Source: an uncultured Pelagibacteraceae bacterium (GTDB lineage: Bacteria > Pseudomonadota > Alphaproteobacteria > Pelagibacterales > Pelagibacteraceae). From it: DNA of 40,833 bases. Every line of letters begins with the position of its first letter. Position 1 is the first letter of the stretch. This document shows, piece after piece, positions 18,108-28,074 of the stretch. Both the position numbers and the translations under genes were made by a program. Where the stretch lies: positions 1-40,833 of the forward strand of contig CABYVH010000006.1 of assembly GCA_902522365.1 (NCBI GenBank), read 5' to 3'. A model generated the notes under the pieces. It saw only the letters and a list, made by a program, of their open reading frames with translations. It was not told the DNA's origin and made no database searches.

Positions 18108-19351
18108 TCCTTTATTCCAATCATATTTTTAATTAAATTTTTTACTTCGGGGTCTGTAATTTTTTCAACAACATCTAACAGAAAACCGTTTATTAAAAGT
18201 TCTCTTGATTGTTGATAATTTAAACCTCTAGACATCAAATAAAATATTGAGTCCTCATTAAGACTACCTGATGCAGAACCATGTGAACATTTTACATCAT
18301 CAGCATAAATTTCTAACTCTGGCTTAGCATTAAACTCGGAATCTTTATTTAATAATATTGCTTTACTCAGTTGATAACCGTCAGTTTTTTGTGCTTTAGA
18401 GTTAACAAATATTTTTCCTTGGTATACTGCTCTTGAACTATCTTCTAAAACGCTTTTAATAAGTTGATAGCTTTTTGTATTTTCAGTTAAGTGATTTATT
18501 ATTGTTCTAATTTCATGATGTCTTTTATTATTTATAGAAAAAATACCATTTACAAAAGCTGATGAATATTCTCCATTTAAGTTACAATTAATTTCATTCT
18601 TACAAAAATTTGATCCTGAGGATAAAATAAATGTTTCTGAAACACTATTTTTATCTTGCTCAATATTATTGAAGGAGTACTTAATATTTTTATTTTCAAA
18701 CCTATCTACCTTGTAATTTTTTAAAATAGAGTTTTCTTTTAAATCAAAGTTGTAAAAAATATTTAGGAAATTTTTTTCTGAAGTATCCCTAAATAAATCA
18801 ATTAGTCTTAAGGAACTATTTTTATATAATTCAAAATTCAATCTTAAATTAATATTTTTAGACCAGATTTTAGAGTTGGTTGTATGATAGATAATAAGAG
18901 GTTTTGTTAACTGATATCCCTCTTTAACCACTATTTTAAAAGACTTGTTGGTAAAGGCGCTATTTAAGTCAGATAAAGAACTATTATTGTTAAATTGATT
19001 GATAGTTTCCGACTGATCAATTATTTCTATTTGGTCTTTTTTTTCATAATCAAAATCAATTTTTTCTATTCTTCCATTAATAAATACTATTTTGTTATGT
19101 TCTAGACCATCTACGAATACAGAAGTATCAACTTTATTTGTGGATGTATAATCATTATAAAAACTTAGCTCACCAATATTTTTTTTTATTATTTGGTTGA
19201 GATCAGAAAATTTCCAGTCTTCTTCTTTTCTGTTTGGAAAGCCTTTATTAATAAAATTATCTAAATAAAATTTTTTTATTTCAATATCTTTTTGAGATAA
19301 AGTTAAATTTCCAATTGTATTATCAAAATCTTTTTGTAATTGCTCTTTCAT
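18104..19351 (-). CDS. sufD: Fe-S cluster assembly protein SufD
   Basis: 415 aa; GKIFVNSKAQKTDGYQLSKAILLNKDSEFNAKPELEIYADDVKCSHGSASGSLNEDSIFYLMSRGL. Confidence 0.94.
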   Translation of the reverse strand: MKEQLQKDFDNTIGNLTLSQKDIEIKKFYLDNFINKGFPNRKEEDWKFSDLNQIIKKNIGELSFYNDYTSTNKVDTSVFVDGLEHNKIVFINGRIEKIDFDYEKKDQIEIIDQSETINQFNNNSSLSDLNSAFTNKSFKIVVKEGYQLTKPLIIYHTTNSKIWSKNINLRLNFELYKNSSLRLIDLFRDTSEKNFLNIFYNFDLKENSILKNYKVDRFENKNIKYSFNNIEQDKNSVSETFILSSGSNFCKNEINCNLNGEYSSAFVNGIFSINNKRHHEIRTIINHLTENTKSYQLIKSVLEDSSRAVYQGKIFVNSKAQKTDGYQLSKAILLNKDSEFNAKPELEIYADDVKCSHGSASGSLNEDSIFYLMSRGLNYQQSRELLINGFLLDVVEKITDPEVKNLIKNMIGIKE

Positions 19352-20086
19352 CTAATGAAAACTTTCATACCCCTTTTTTTCTAGTTCCAAAGCTAACTCT
19401 GCCCCACCAGATTTAATAATTTTTCCATCCATTAAAACATGGACAAAATCAGGTTTAATATAATCAAGCAATCTTTGATAATGTGTAATTATTAAAAATG
19501 ATTTTTTATTATCCCTTAATGCATTAACTCCATCAGCTACAATTCTTAATGCATCAATATCTAAACCTGAATCTGTTTCATCTAATATTGATAATTTTGG
19601 AGCCAATAATGACATTTGCAAAATTTCATTTTTCTTTTTCTCTCCACCTGAAAAACCAACATTTAGTTGTCTATTTAATTTTTCCTCATCAAATTTAAGT
19701 TCTAGAGATTTTTCCTTTACTAATTTTAAAAACTCTATAGCATCAAGCTCTTTTTCACCTCTTGCTTTCCTTACGGCATTTAATGAGGTCTTTAGAAATA
19801 TATTTGTATTAACACCTGGAATTTCTAATGGATATTGAAAGGCAAGAAAAATACCTTTATGGGCTCTTTCCTCAGTTTCTAGTTCAAACAAATCTTTTTC
19901 CTCAAAAAGTACCTCTCCTGAAACTTCATAACCTTTTTTGCCCGATAAAATATTTGATAATGTGCTTTTACCAGATCCATTCGGGCCCATAATAGCGTGA
20001 ACCTCTCCAGGATTTATATTTAAAGAAAACTCTTTTAAAATTTCTTTGCTATCAATTTTTGCATTTAATTTATTTATTTTTAACAT
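19352..20086 (-). CDS. sufC: Fe-S assembly ATPase SufC
   Basis: 244 aa; Walker [55 protein letters not shown]. Confidence 0.97.
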   Translation of the reverse strand: MLKINKLNAKIDSKEILKEFSLNINPGEVHAIMGPNGSGKSTLSNILSGKKGYEVSGEVLFEEKDLFELETEERAHKGIFLAFQYPLEIPGVNTNIFLKTSLNAVRKARGEKELDAIEFLKLVKEKSLELKFDEEKLNRQLNVGFSGGEKKKNEILQMSLLAPKLSILDETDSGLDIDALRIVADGVNALRDNKKSFLIITHYQRLLDYIKPDFVHVLMDGKIIKSGGAELALELEKKGYESFH

Positions 20087-21528
20087 TAACCCACACTACC
20101 TTCTAAACTAATTCCAACTAATTTTTGTGCCTCCACAGCAAATTCCATTGGTAATTGTTGTAATACTTCTTTACAAAATCCATTAACAATTAATCCTACT
20201 GCCTCTTCAGCACTCAAGCCTCTCTGCTGACAGTAATGTAATTGCTCTTCACTAATTTTTGATGTTGTTGCTTCATGAGCAATGTTAGATTCTGAGTTTT
20301 TATTTTTAATATATGGAACTGTATGTGCCCCACATTTGTTACCCATTAATAATGAGTCACATTGAGTATAATTATTGGAATTTATAGCTTTTGAGGAGAT
20401 ATCAACCAAACCTCTATAAGTCATATCTGAGAAACCAGCACTAATACCTTTTGAAATTATTTTACTTTTAGTATTTTTTCCTAAATGTATCATTTTAGTT
20501 CCGGTATCTGCCTTTTGATGATTATTAGTAATAGCTATTGAATAAAATTCTCCAACAGAGTTATCACCTTTTAAAATACAACTTGGATATTTCCAAGTAA
20601 TGGCAGAACCAGTTTCGACTTGTGTCCAAGAGATTTTTGAATTCTTCCCTTTACACAATCCACGCTTTGTAACAAAATTATAAATTCCACCTTTTCCATC
20701 TTTATCACCAGGATACCAATTCTGAACTGTAGAATATTTTATCTCTGCATCATCTAATGCAACTAATTCAACATTTGCGGCATGTAACTGATTTTCGTCA
20801 CGCATTGGAGCAGTACAACCTTCTAAATAACTTACATAGCTTCCCTTATCGGCAACAATTAGTGTTCTTTCAAATTGTCCTGTGTTAGATGCGTTAATTC
20901 TAAAGTATGTTGAAAGCTCCATTGGGCAACGTACTCCTTGAGGTATGTAGGCAAATGATCCATCAGTAAAAACTGCAGAGTTTAGAGTTGCAAAAAAATG
21001 GTCAGTGACTGGTATAACCGAACCTAAATATTTTTTAACTAATTCAGGATGATTTTGTATTGCTTCCGAAATTGGACAAAAAATAATCCCCTGTTTTGTT
21101 AATTCTTCTCTAAATGTAGTTGCAACAGAAACAGAGTCAAATACTGCATCAACTGCTATACCATTAAGTCTTTTTTGCTCTTGTAGTGGAATACCTAATT
21201 TTTTATAAGTTTCTAAAAGTTTAGGATCTAAATCATCTAAGTTTTTTGGTTTATCAATCATACTTTTAGGTGCTGAATAATAATATAAATCCTGGTAATC
21301 TATTTTTGGATATTTTGGCTTTTGCCAATCAGGTTCTTTTAACTGTTTAAATCTTTCATATGCTTTTAATCTAAAATCAAGCATCCATTGTGGTTCTTTT
21401 TTAATATTTGAGATGAATTTTATTACATCTTCATTTAATCCCTTAGGTGCTCTTGTATTTTCAATGTCAGTTGTAAAACCGTACTTATAATCTTTTAGAT
21501 TATCAATTTCTTTTTGTCTGTTATCCAT
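20086..21528 (-). CDS. sufB: Fe-S cluster assembly protein SufB
   Basis: 480 aa; [64 protein letters not shown]. Confidence 0.97.
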   Translation of the reverse strand: MDNRQKEIDNLKDYKYGFTTDIENTRAPKGLNEDVIKFISNIKKEPQWMLDFRLKAYERFKQLKEPDWQKPKYPKIDYQDLYYYSAPKSMIDKPKNLDDLDPKLLETYKKLGIPLQEQKRLNGIAVDAVFDSVSVATTFREELTKQGIIFCPISEAIQNHPELVKKYLGSVIPVTDHFFATLNSAVFTDGSFAYIPQGVRCPMELSTYFRINASNTGQFERTLIVADKGSYVSYLEGCTAPMRDENQLHAANVELVALDDAEIKYSTVQNWYPGDKDGKGGIYNFVTKRGLCKGKNSKISWTQVETGSAITWKYPSCILKGDNSVGEFYSIAITNNHQKADTGTKMIHLGKNTKSKIISKGISAGFSDMTYRGLVDISSKAINSNNYTQCDSLLMGNKCGAHTVPYIKNKNSESNIAHEATTSKISEEQLHYCQQRGLSAEEAVGLIVNGFCKEVLQQLPMEFAVEAQKLVGISLEGSVG

Positions 21529-21943
21529 TTAAAGTTCTTTTATTAATTAAATCATTTAATGTTTTTTGCTGGAAAAAATTATTTATATAATCTTCTAGCT
21601 CATCCCATAAATCATGAGTGATGCATTTCGATGACTTACCATTACACCCACTATCGGAGTGTTTTTCACACCCAACTGTTTTTACTTTTTCATCGACAGC
21701 AATAAATACATCTGAAATTTTTATTTCAGAAGCTTGCTTTGATAAAACATAACCACCTTTATTTCCTCTAACACTTTTAACTATTTGATTTTTTTTTAAC
21801 TTTGAAAATAATTGTTCTAAATAAACAAGAGATATTCCCTGTCTAAGAGATATGTCTCTTAATGATACAGGCTCGTTTAAATTAAATTTTGCTAGATCTG
21901 CTAGAGCCATTACAGCGTATCTACCTTTACTTGATAATTTCAT
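21521..21943 (-). CDS. iscR: Rrf2-family transcriptional regulator, IscR-like
   Basis: 140 aa; [61 protein letters not shown], and three-Cys cluster motif [22 protein letters not shown]. Confidence 0.93.
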   Translation of the reverse strand: MKLSSKGRYAVMALADLAKFNLNEPVSLRDISLRQGISLVYLEQLFSKLKKNQIVKSVRGNKGGYVLSKQASEIKISDVFIAVDEKVKTVGCEKHSDSGCNGKSSKCITHDLWDELEDYINNFFQQKTLNDLINKRTLNG

Positions 21944-21963
21944 ATTTCCCGCAATTTACGGGA

Positions 21964-21991
21964 CTTATATATACCCGACTATTTTAGTCAA
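21964..21991 (-). promoter_or_regulatory. Putative sigma70-type promoter of iscR-suf operon
   Basis: Minus-strand TTGACT (-35, plus coordinates 21986-21991), 16-nt spacer, TATAAG (-10, 21964-21969), about 20 nt upstream of the iscR ATG. Confidence 0.6.
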
Positions 21992-21994
21992 GAT
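21971..21994 (-). promoter_or_regulatory. Putative IscR type-1 binding site overlapping the -35
   Basis: Minus strand ATCTTGACTAAAATAGTCGGGTAT; dyad GACTA-aaa-TAGTC with CGGGTAT flank resembles the [Fe-S]-IscR type-1 consensus. Confidence 0.62.
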
Positions 21995-22073
21995 TAATTG
22001 CTATTTAAAAAACTTGCATTTTGTCACTCAATTTTGATAGAAAAACCTTATTTTTTTTTGAGATTAATAATCA

Positions 22074-22739
22074 ATGGCATCAGTAGATAATAAAATTGTA
22101 GAAATATTTATACCAGGACCTGCGGGAAGACTAGAAGCTAAATATTTTAAAAGTAAAAAAAATACTTCGCCAATTGCGTTGGTTTTGCATCCACATCCTC
22201 AGTACGGTGGAACAATGAACAATAAAATTGTTGTCGATATATTTCAAACATTTGTAGAAAATGATTTTTCAGTTTGTAGAGTGAATTTTAGAGGTGTTGG
22301 TAAAAGTGATGGTGAGTTTGATAATGGGCAAGGAGAACTTGCAGATGCAGCAGCTGCCTTAGATTGGTTAGAAAGAGAAAACTTTGATAACTCCCAATGT
22401 TGGATTTCAGGTTTTTCTTTTGGATCTTTGATAGCAATGCAATTACTAATGAGAAGACCTGAAATAAACAGGTTCGTTGTTGTTTCACCTCAACCAAATG
22501 TTTATGATTTTTCTTTTTTATCTCCATGTCCCACATCTGGTACGATGATTTATGGAAAAAAAGATGAACTAGTTCCAATAGAACATTTAAATGATTTAAA
22601 CAAAAGACTAAGCGAACAAAAAGGTATTAAAGTTGAATTTGAGTCTATTCAAGATGCAAATCATTTTTTCTCTAAAAGTGATTTAGCTTTAATTAAATCT
22701 TTAAATAAATATATAAAAAAAGAGACTGCTTTATATTAA
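22074..22739 (+). CDS. Alpha/beta hydrolase
   Basis: 221 aa; ALVLHPHPQYGGTMNNKIV, NFRGVGKSDGEFDNGQGELADAAAALDWLE, WISGFSFGSLIAMQL (nucleophile elbow GFSFG). Confidence 0.9.
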   Translation: MASVDNKIVEIFIPGPAGRLEAKYFKSKKNTSPIALVLHPHPQYGGTMNNKIVVDIFQTFVENDFSVCRVNFRGVGKSDGEFDNGQGELADAAAALDWLERENFDNSQCWISGFSFGSLIAMQLLMRRPEINRFVVVSPQPNVYDFSFLSPCPTSGTMIYGKKDELVPIEHLNDLNKRLSEQKGIKVEFESIQDANHFFSKSDLALIKSLNKYIKKETALY

Positions 22740-23834
22740 TTAAGATTTTTTAATAATAGTACCACCAACTGTGGGTGTTTTACAATTAGTAGTAGACGGA
22801 AATGAAATAGGTAATCCTAAGTAAGATCTAATTGCTAGGAAAGCAAATGCTTGTGACTCTATAAAGTCACCTTCAATACTTAAATCATCGATTGAGAAAA
22901 CTTTATTTTTAATTTTATTTTTCAACGAATTAATTAAGTATTTATTTTTTCTACCACCGCCACAGACATAAATATCATTATTTCCAATTTTGTTCGATAA
23001 TAATTCAGATGTTAAATCAGTAATTGTAGTTGCTCCATTTTCTAACGAAAGACCTTTTGCAAAAGAAATATCAAAATCATTCGTATCCAGAGATCTTCTA
23101 GAATTAATTTTGCTATAATAATAGTTATCCATATATTGATCAAAAATAAATTTGTCTGTTTTCCCTTTTGTTGCAAAATTACCATCCTTATCAAAAGATT
23201 TGGTAGAATTTTTTCTCATCCACTTGTCAATTAAGCAATTTCCTGGTCCTATATCTCTACTTGTTATTTTAAAATTTTTATCTATTTCAGTAATGTTTGC
23301 TATACCCCCAATATTTAATATTGAAATTGGGGTTTTTACGTTACTATCTCTGAATAAGGTTTTTATAAGTGCAAGGTGGTAAATTGGAGCTAAAGGTGCC
23401 CCCTCTCCTCCATTTTTTATATCATTTTGTCTGAAATCGTAAACTACAGTTTTATTAGTTTTACCTGATAAACTATTACCTAAGCCAATTTGCTTAGAAA
23501 TTTTTTCGTCTGCATTATGATAAATTGTATGACCATGAAAACCTATAAGATCATAATTAATTTGTTTGGATATTTTAATTGCGATATCGAAATGGAAGTC
23601 TGTAATTTCTCTTTCTAATTCCTCAATATTAGAGGAATATTTTAACAGATCTTGCATTTTTGAAATTTTTTCTTTTATTCTATGAATTTTATTTGAAAGC
23701 TTTGATGGATAAGCATCAAATCTATTATATTTGATAATAATACAGTCTTTACCATTAGAGCTTATAACTGAAGAATCTACACCATCGCCAGATGTGCCAC
23801 TCATGAACCCAAGTGCTGATAAATTTTTTTCCAT
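22740..23834 (-). CDS. anmK: Anhydro-N-acetylmuramic acid kinase
   Basis: 364 aa; GFMSGTSGDGVDSSVI, GFHGHTIYHN, NGGEGAPLAPIYHLAL, NIGGIANITEI, DIGPGNCLIDKWM, VCGGGRKN. Confidence 0.95.
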   Translation of the reverse strand: MEKNLSALGFMSGTSGDGVDSSVISSNGKDCIIIKYNRFDAYPSKLSNKIHRIKEKISKMQDLLKYSSNIEELEREITDFHFDIAIKISKQINYDLIGFHGHTIYHNADEKISKQIGLGNSLSGKTNKTVVYDFRQNDIKNGGEGAPLAPIYHLALIKTLFRDSNVKTPISILNIGGIANITEIDKNFKITSRDIGPGNCLIDKWMRKNSTKSFDKDGNFATKGKTDKFIFDQYMDNYYYSKINSRRSLDTNDFDISFAKGLSLENGATTITDLTSELLSNKIGNNDIYVCGGGRKNKYLINSLKNKIKNKVFSIDDLSIEGDFIESQAFAFLAIRSYLGLPISFPSTTNCKTPTVGGTIIKKS

Positions 23835-23881
23835 TCTTATTTTTTTTTATTAAAATATGTATATTGTAAGACTATAGACCT

Positions 23882-25105
23882 ATGAATAATTTTTTAAAAG
23901 AATTTAAAGATAGAGGATACTATTATCAATGTACCAATGAATTGGAATTATCAAATTTATTAAATAAAGAAAGTACTAATGCTTATATTGGATTTGATAG
24001 TACTGCCCCAAGTCTTCACGTTGGTAGTTTATTACAAATAATGTGTCTTAGACTTTTACAAAAACATGGTCATAGACCAATTGTTCTTTTAGGTGGAGGA
24101 ACAACAAGAATAGGAGATCCATCTGGAAAAGAAGAAACTAGAAAATTATTATCTGAAAAGCAGATAGAGAGTAATATTAATAATATAAAAAAGGTTTTTA
24201 AAATTTTTTTAAAAACAAATATTCCTAAATTAAAACCTTTATTTGTAAATAATTATAAATGGTTAAGCAAACTTAACTATATAAATTTTTTAAAAGATAT
24301 AGGAAGACATTTTACAATCAATAAAATGTTAACATTTGATAGTGTGAAATTAAGATTAGAAAGAGAACAATCATTAAGTTACATGGAATTTAATTATATG
24401 ATTCTACAAGCATATGATTTTTATGAGCTTAATAAATCAAACAAGTGTAACTTACAAATTGGTGGATCAGATCAATGGGGCAACATAGTAAATGGAGTTG
24501 AGCTTATTAAAAGAGAATCTGGAAATCATGTATTTGGTTTAACTACACCGCTTATAACTTTAGCGTCAGGCAGTAAAATGGGTAAAACTGAAAAAGGGGC
24601 AATATGGCTTAACAAAGATATGTTATCACCATATGATTATTGGCAGTTTTGGAGAAATACGGATGATCGTGATGTGTTAAAGTTTTTAAAAATGTTCACT
24701 GATTTATCTTTAGATGGAATAAATAATTTAAAAGATAAAAATATTAATGAATTAAAAATTTTACTCGCCAATAATGCAACAGAAATGCTTCATGGGAAAA
24801 AAGAAGCTGAAAAATCTGCAAAACTTGCGAGAAATACCTTTAAAGAAAACTCTACTGGTGAAAATCTTCCAGGAATTAAGGTCAAAAATGATATTCTATC
24901 AAAAAATATTATAGAGCTTATTTCATTTGTTAATAAAGATATTTCAAAATCTGAAATAAGAAGATTGATTAAATCAAACGCTATTAAAATAGATAATAAA
25001 GCTATACAGGATGAAAAATATGTTGTTGATCCTATCTTGTTTTCCGACAAAGGTTTTGTAAAGTTATCTATAGGAAAGAAGAAGCACTTTAAAATTACAG
25101 TTTAA
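23882..25105 (+). CDS. tyrS: Tyrosyl-tRNA synthetase
   Basis: 407 aa; YIGFDSTAPSLHVGSLLQIMCL, LQIGGSDQWGNIVNG, SGSKMGKTEKGAIWL (KMSKS-like), C-terminal S4 domain. Confidence 0.97.
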   Translation: MNNFLKEFKDRGYYYQCTNELELSNLLNKESTNAYIGFDSTAPSLHVGSLLQIMCLRLLQKHGHRPIVLLGGGTTRIGDPSGKEETRKLLSEKQIESNINNIKKVFKIFLKTNIPKLKPLFVNNYKWLSKLNYINFLKDIGRHFTINKMLTFDSVKLRLEREQSLSYMEFNYMILQAYDFYELNKSNKCNLQIGGSDQWGNIVNGVELIKRESGNHVFGLTTPLITLASGSKMGKTEKGAIWLNKDMLSPYDYWQFWRNTDDRDVLKFLKMFTDLSLDGINNLKDKNINELKILLANNATEMLHGKKEAEKSAKLARNTFKENSTGENLPGIKVKNDILSKNIIELISFVNKDISKSEIRRLIKSNAIKIDNKAIQDEKYVVDPILFSDKGFVKLSIGKKKHFKITV

Positions 25106-28074
25106 TTACCTTTAATAATTTCTAAAGTCCTTGTAATAAATCTTGGAGTAAGTGTTTTTATTGGATTAACTGAACTTTTTAGATCATTTGGAGGTCCCTT
25201 AATCTTAAAACTTACACCAAACACTCCTTCACCAGTTTTACTACCAACTAAGATGTTACCGAGTAAAGGAATTTTAGATATTGTTTTATTAATTGTTGTT
25301 GCTGGCACTAATGTTCCTCTTAAACTTGTTACTCTGTCTTTCTCAATGTAACCTTCCATCATTATTGAAATAGCTGGTCCTAGTGCGTAAAGCTCATCAA
25401 TTTCTGTTAGATTATTTTTTGTCTTAAAATCCATTTCAAATTCGTTAAATCTTATTCCTTCTCCTGTTAGAAGATCTGCAATTCCTTGCAAAGATGCGAG
25501 TGTAAGTATTTTTGCTAAAACTGGTACTTCCTTAACTTTAAAATTAGTAATTTTTAGATTTGATCTAGAAGTATTATCAATCTTCATAGAATTTAATTTT
25601 AATTCGCCTTCATCAAAACCTTTTATAAATTTATAATTATTTATAAACGGTTTTGGTCCATCGATGAATATATTAGTAATTTTTTCATTTTTGATTGTTG
25701 TACGATAAAAATAAGAAAATTTTTTATTATTTTCTAAGACTGCATCAGCCTTAGCTAAGAATAATTTATTTTCCTTTATATCAAATTCACCTATAAATTT
25801 CTCAAGATAAGTATCTTCTTCTAAATAAATTTTATTTATGCTCAATATTAATGAACTATTAATATTATGAAATAATTTAGAAATTTTATTTTTTTTATTA
25901 CCTTTCAATAGTCTTTCAACTAATTGTTCTCCATCAATTTGAGTTCCAATAAAATTATACTTATTTGAATTTTTTTTAATTTTTAAGTTGTTTAATATTT
26001 CATTTGTATTTACAAAATTTACGTCAATTTCGTCTACACTCTGTATCTTAAAGTCAGGAGAAATATTTAAATTTTGAGCTAAAAAATAATTCTGATTTTC
26101 ATTAAATCTAATTTTTTTTAAGTTAAAACCTTTTTTTGATTTATTTAATAAAATTTCTAATTTTGCAGGTATATTTTTTTTTTTATAATATTGAATATCT
26201 CTTAGATTTAAAATATTTTTGTCTAAATCCAGTAATGAGTAAAATTCAAAATTATTTTCATTTCCCTTAAATTTAATAAAAAAATTATCTTTTTTGTTAT
26301 TTAATGAATATTTTCCATCTAATTGAAATCTAATTATATCATTAAAATATTGAAATGAAAGATTTGGATCCTTGATAGATATTTTATTTTCAAAATTTTC
26401 TAAATATTTTTTTACAAGTTTAGATTTAAAATTAATATCTAGATTATCAAAACTTAAATCAGAGTTTATATCAAGTTTGTTTATATTAAATTTATCATCA
26501 ATGGAAAAATTGATCAAAAAATTAGAATCCAGATTAATAATTTGATCTTTTACTAAACTTTCTTGAACATTAAAATATTTTTTAAATTCTCTTGTATTAA
26601 TATTATTATTTTTAGTCTTTAAAAAGATTTCGACGTCACTGATTTTTGAACTATTTTTTTTTAATTTTAAATTTATAATATTATTATCTAACTCATTATT
26701 ATAGTTTTGATTAAAGAATGAATAATTACTTTTTAAATCAAGCTTTAATATTTCATCCCCAAAAATTAATTCAGTTCTAATATTTTTTAAGTACAGAACA
26801 TCTTGGATTTTTTTATTTAGCTCTAATTTGTCAAAATCAATTTTTGAATTAATAAGGTAATTTTCTACTTTCGTGTCATTAATTTCAAATTTGAATTGAT
26901 TATCTGTTTCAATATTTATACTTTCATCAGCTACTAGATTGGGATCTAATCCTAAAAAGTTTAAAAGTATTTTGGGATCTACAAGTGTTTTGTTATTACT
27001 AATATTTCCATTTATTTTGATTTTTTTATTATTTTTACTTTTCAAAAATAATTTTAATTTATTGTTTTTATAATTATTTTTTGATTTTAAGTTATTAGAA
27101 AATACGAAATTTGATGCTAAATCTGCATTAAATTGCCTATTTTCATACTTAGAGTTAATTATACCATCTTTAAGAAAAATTAAATTTTTGTACTTTTTGC
27201 CCAAGTGTATTTCATCAAAATTTATAATTGAATCAATTTTTATATTTTCTAATTTTTTAAATTTACTTAACCTAAATGAAAAAAAATTTTTACTCTTAAT
27301 TGGAATATCTATGTTGGATAAAAAATCATGTTTAATATTTGCTAATTTAAATAATAATTTTGGATTTATTAATGCTTTAGAATTTTCAATATCTCCTTTT
27401 ATAGAATACGTGTCTGATTTTTCTATATTAATTTCAATACTTTCTGATACAAAATTTAAATTTTGATATCCAAAGTTTAAATTTGAAATTTTTGTCAATT
27501 TATCTTTAGTGTCAAAATTAAAATTAATTCCATCAATACTGTCAAAACCTAACAGATTAAATTTTGCTTCTTTAATAGAGCCTGAAAGGTTATATAAATA
27601 TAGTTTTTGACTTATATTATCAAATTTGGCCTCTACTTTGAATTTAATCAATCCTTTTTTGATTTGGCTATAAAGTACATATCTAGATAGATCGAAGTTT
27701 ATAGAGTTTAATAAAGATGTAACTTTTTTTATAGAATTTTCTGAAGACTGTATCTTTATATTTTTAATTGAGTTTTCTTTTTTAAGAAATTTTATGATAT
27801 TTAAATTTATATCTGTATTTAAAATTTTTATTTCATTATTTTCACTGATTAAAATTACATCCTTAGTATTAATATTTATAGAACCTTTAAAGAGATTTAA
27901 CTTAACAAATACATCTTCAAGTTTAAGGTTTAATCTTGAATTATATTCCTTAACTTTGTTATTTATAAAAGTATTAAAATTGTCTGTCTTCACTCCATAA
28001 GTGCTCAAATAAATTATAGAAAAAAATATGACTGTTAAAGTTATTGAAATTATAATTAAAATAGTTTTACGCAT
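25102..28074 (-). CDS. AsmA-like / DUF3971-type large membrane-anchored protein (YhdP/TamB-like)
   Basis: 990 aa; single N-terminal TM, long repetitive beta-like K/N-rich body, C-terminus VPVLAKILTLASLQGIADLLTGEGIRFNEFEMDFKTKNN...GTLVPATTINKTISKIPLLGNILVGSKTGEGVFGVSFKIKGPPNDLKSSVNPIKTLTPRFI typical of AsmA-like C-terminal domains. Confidence 0.85.
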   Translation of the reverse strand: MRKTILIIISITLTVIFFSIIYLSTYGVKTDNFNTFINNKVKEYNSRLNLKLEDVFVKLNLFKGSININTKDVILISENNEIKILNTDINLNIIKFLKKENSIKNIKIQSSENSIKKVTSLLNSINFDLSRYVLYSQIKKGLIKFKVEAKFDNISQKLYLYNLSGSIKEAKFNLLGFDSIDGINFNFDTKDKLTKISNLNFGYQNLNFVSESIEINIEKSDTYSIKGDIENSKALINPKLLFKLANIKHDFLSNIDIPIKSKNFFSFRLSKFKKLENIKIDSIINFDEIHLGKKYKNLIFLKDGIINSKYENRQFNADLASNFVFSNNLKSKNNYKNNKLKLFLKSKNNKKIKINGNISNNKTLVDPKILLNFLGLDPNLVADESINIETDNQFKFEINDTKVENYLINSKIDFDKLELNKKIQDVLYLKNIRTELIFGDEILKLDLKSNYSFFNQNYNNELDNNIINLKLKKNSSKISDVEIFLKTKNNNINTREFKKYFNVQESLVKDQIINLDSNFLINFSIDDKFNINKLDINSDLSFDNLDINFKSKLVKKYLENFENKISIKDPNLSFQYFNDIIRFQLDGKYSLNNKKDNFFIKFKGNENNFEFYSLLDLDKNILNLRDIQYYKKKNIPAKLEILLNKSKKGFNLKKIRFNENQNYFLAQNLNISPDFKIQSVDEIDVNFVNTNEILNNLKIKKNSNKYNFIGTQIDGEQLVERLLKGNKKNKISKLFHNINSSLILSINKIYLEEDTYLEKFIGEFDIKENKLFLAKADAVLENNKKFSYFYRTTIKNEKITNIFIDGPKPFINNYKFIKGFDEGELKLNSMKIDNTSRSNLKITNFKVKEVPVLAKILTLASLQGIADLLTGEGIRFNEFEMDFKTKNNLTEIDELYALGPAISIMMEGYIEKDRVTSLRGTLVPATTINKTISKIPLLGNILVGSKTGEGVFGVSFKIKGPPNDLKSSVNPIKTLTPRFITRTLEIIKGN

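Noticed and set aside
21852-22037. 61-aa plus-strand ORF across the iscR start and promoter
   Set aside because: Overlaps the iscR N-terminus and a better-supported promoter/operator; no family resemblance.
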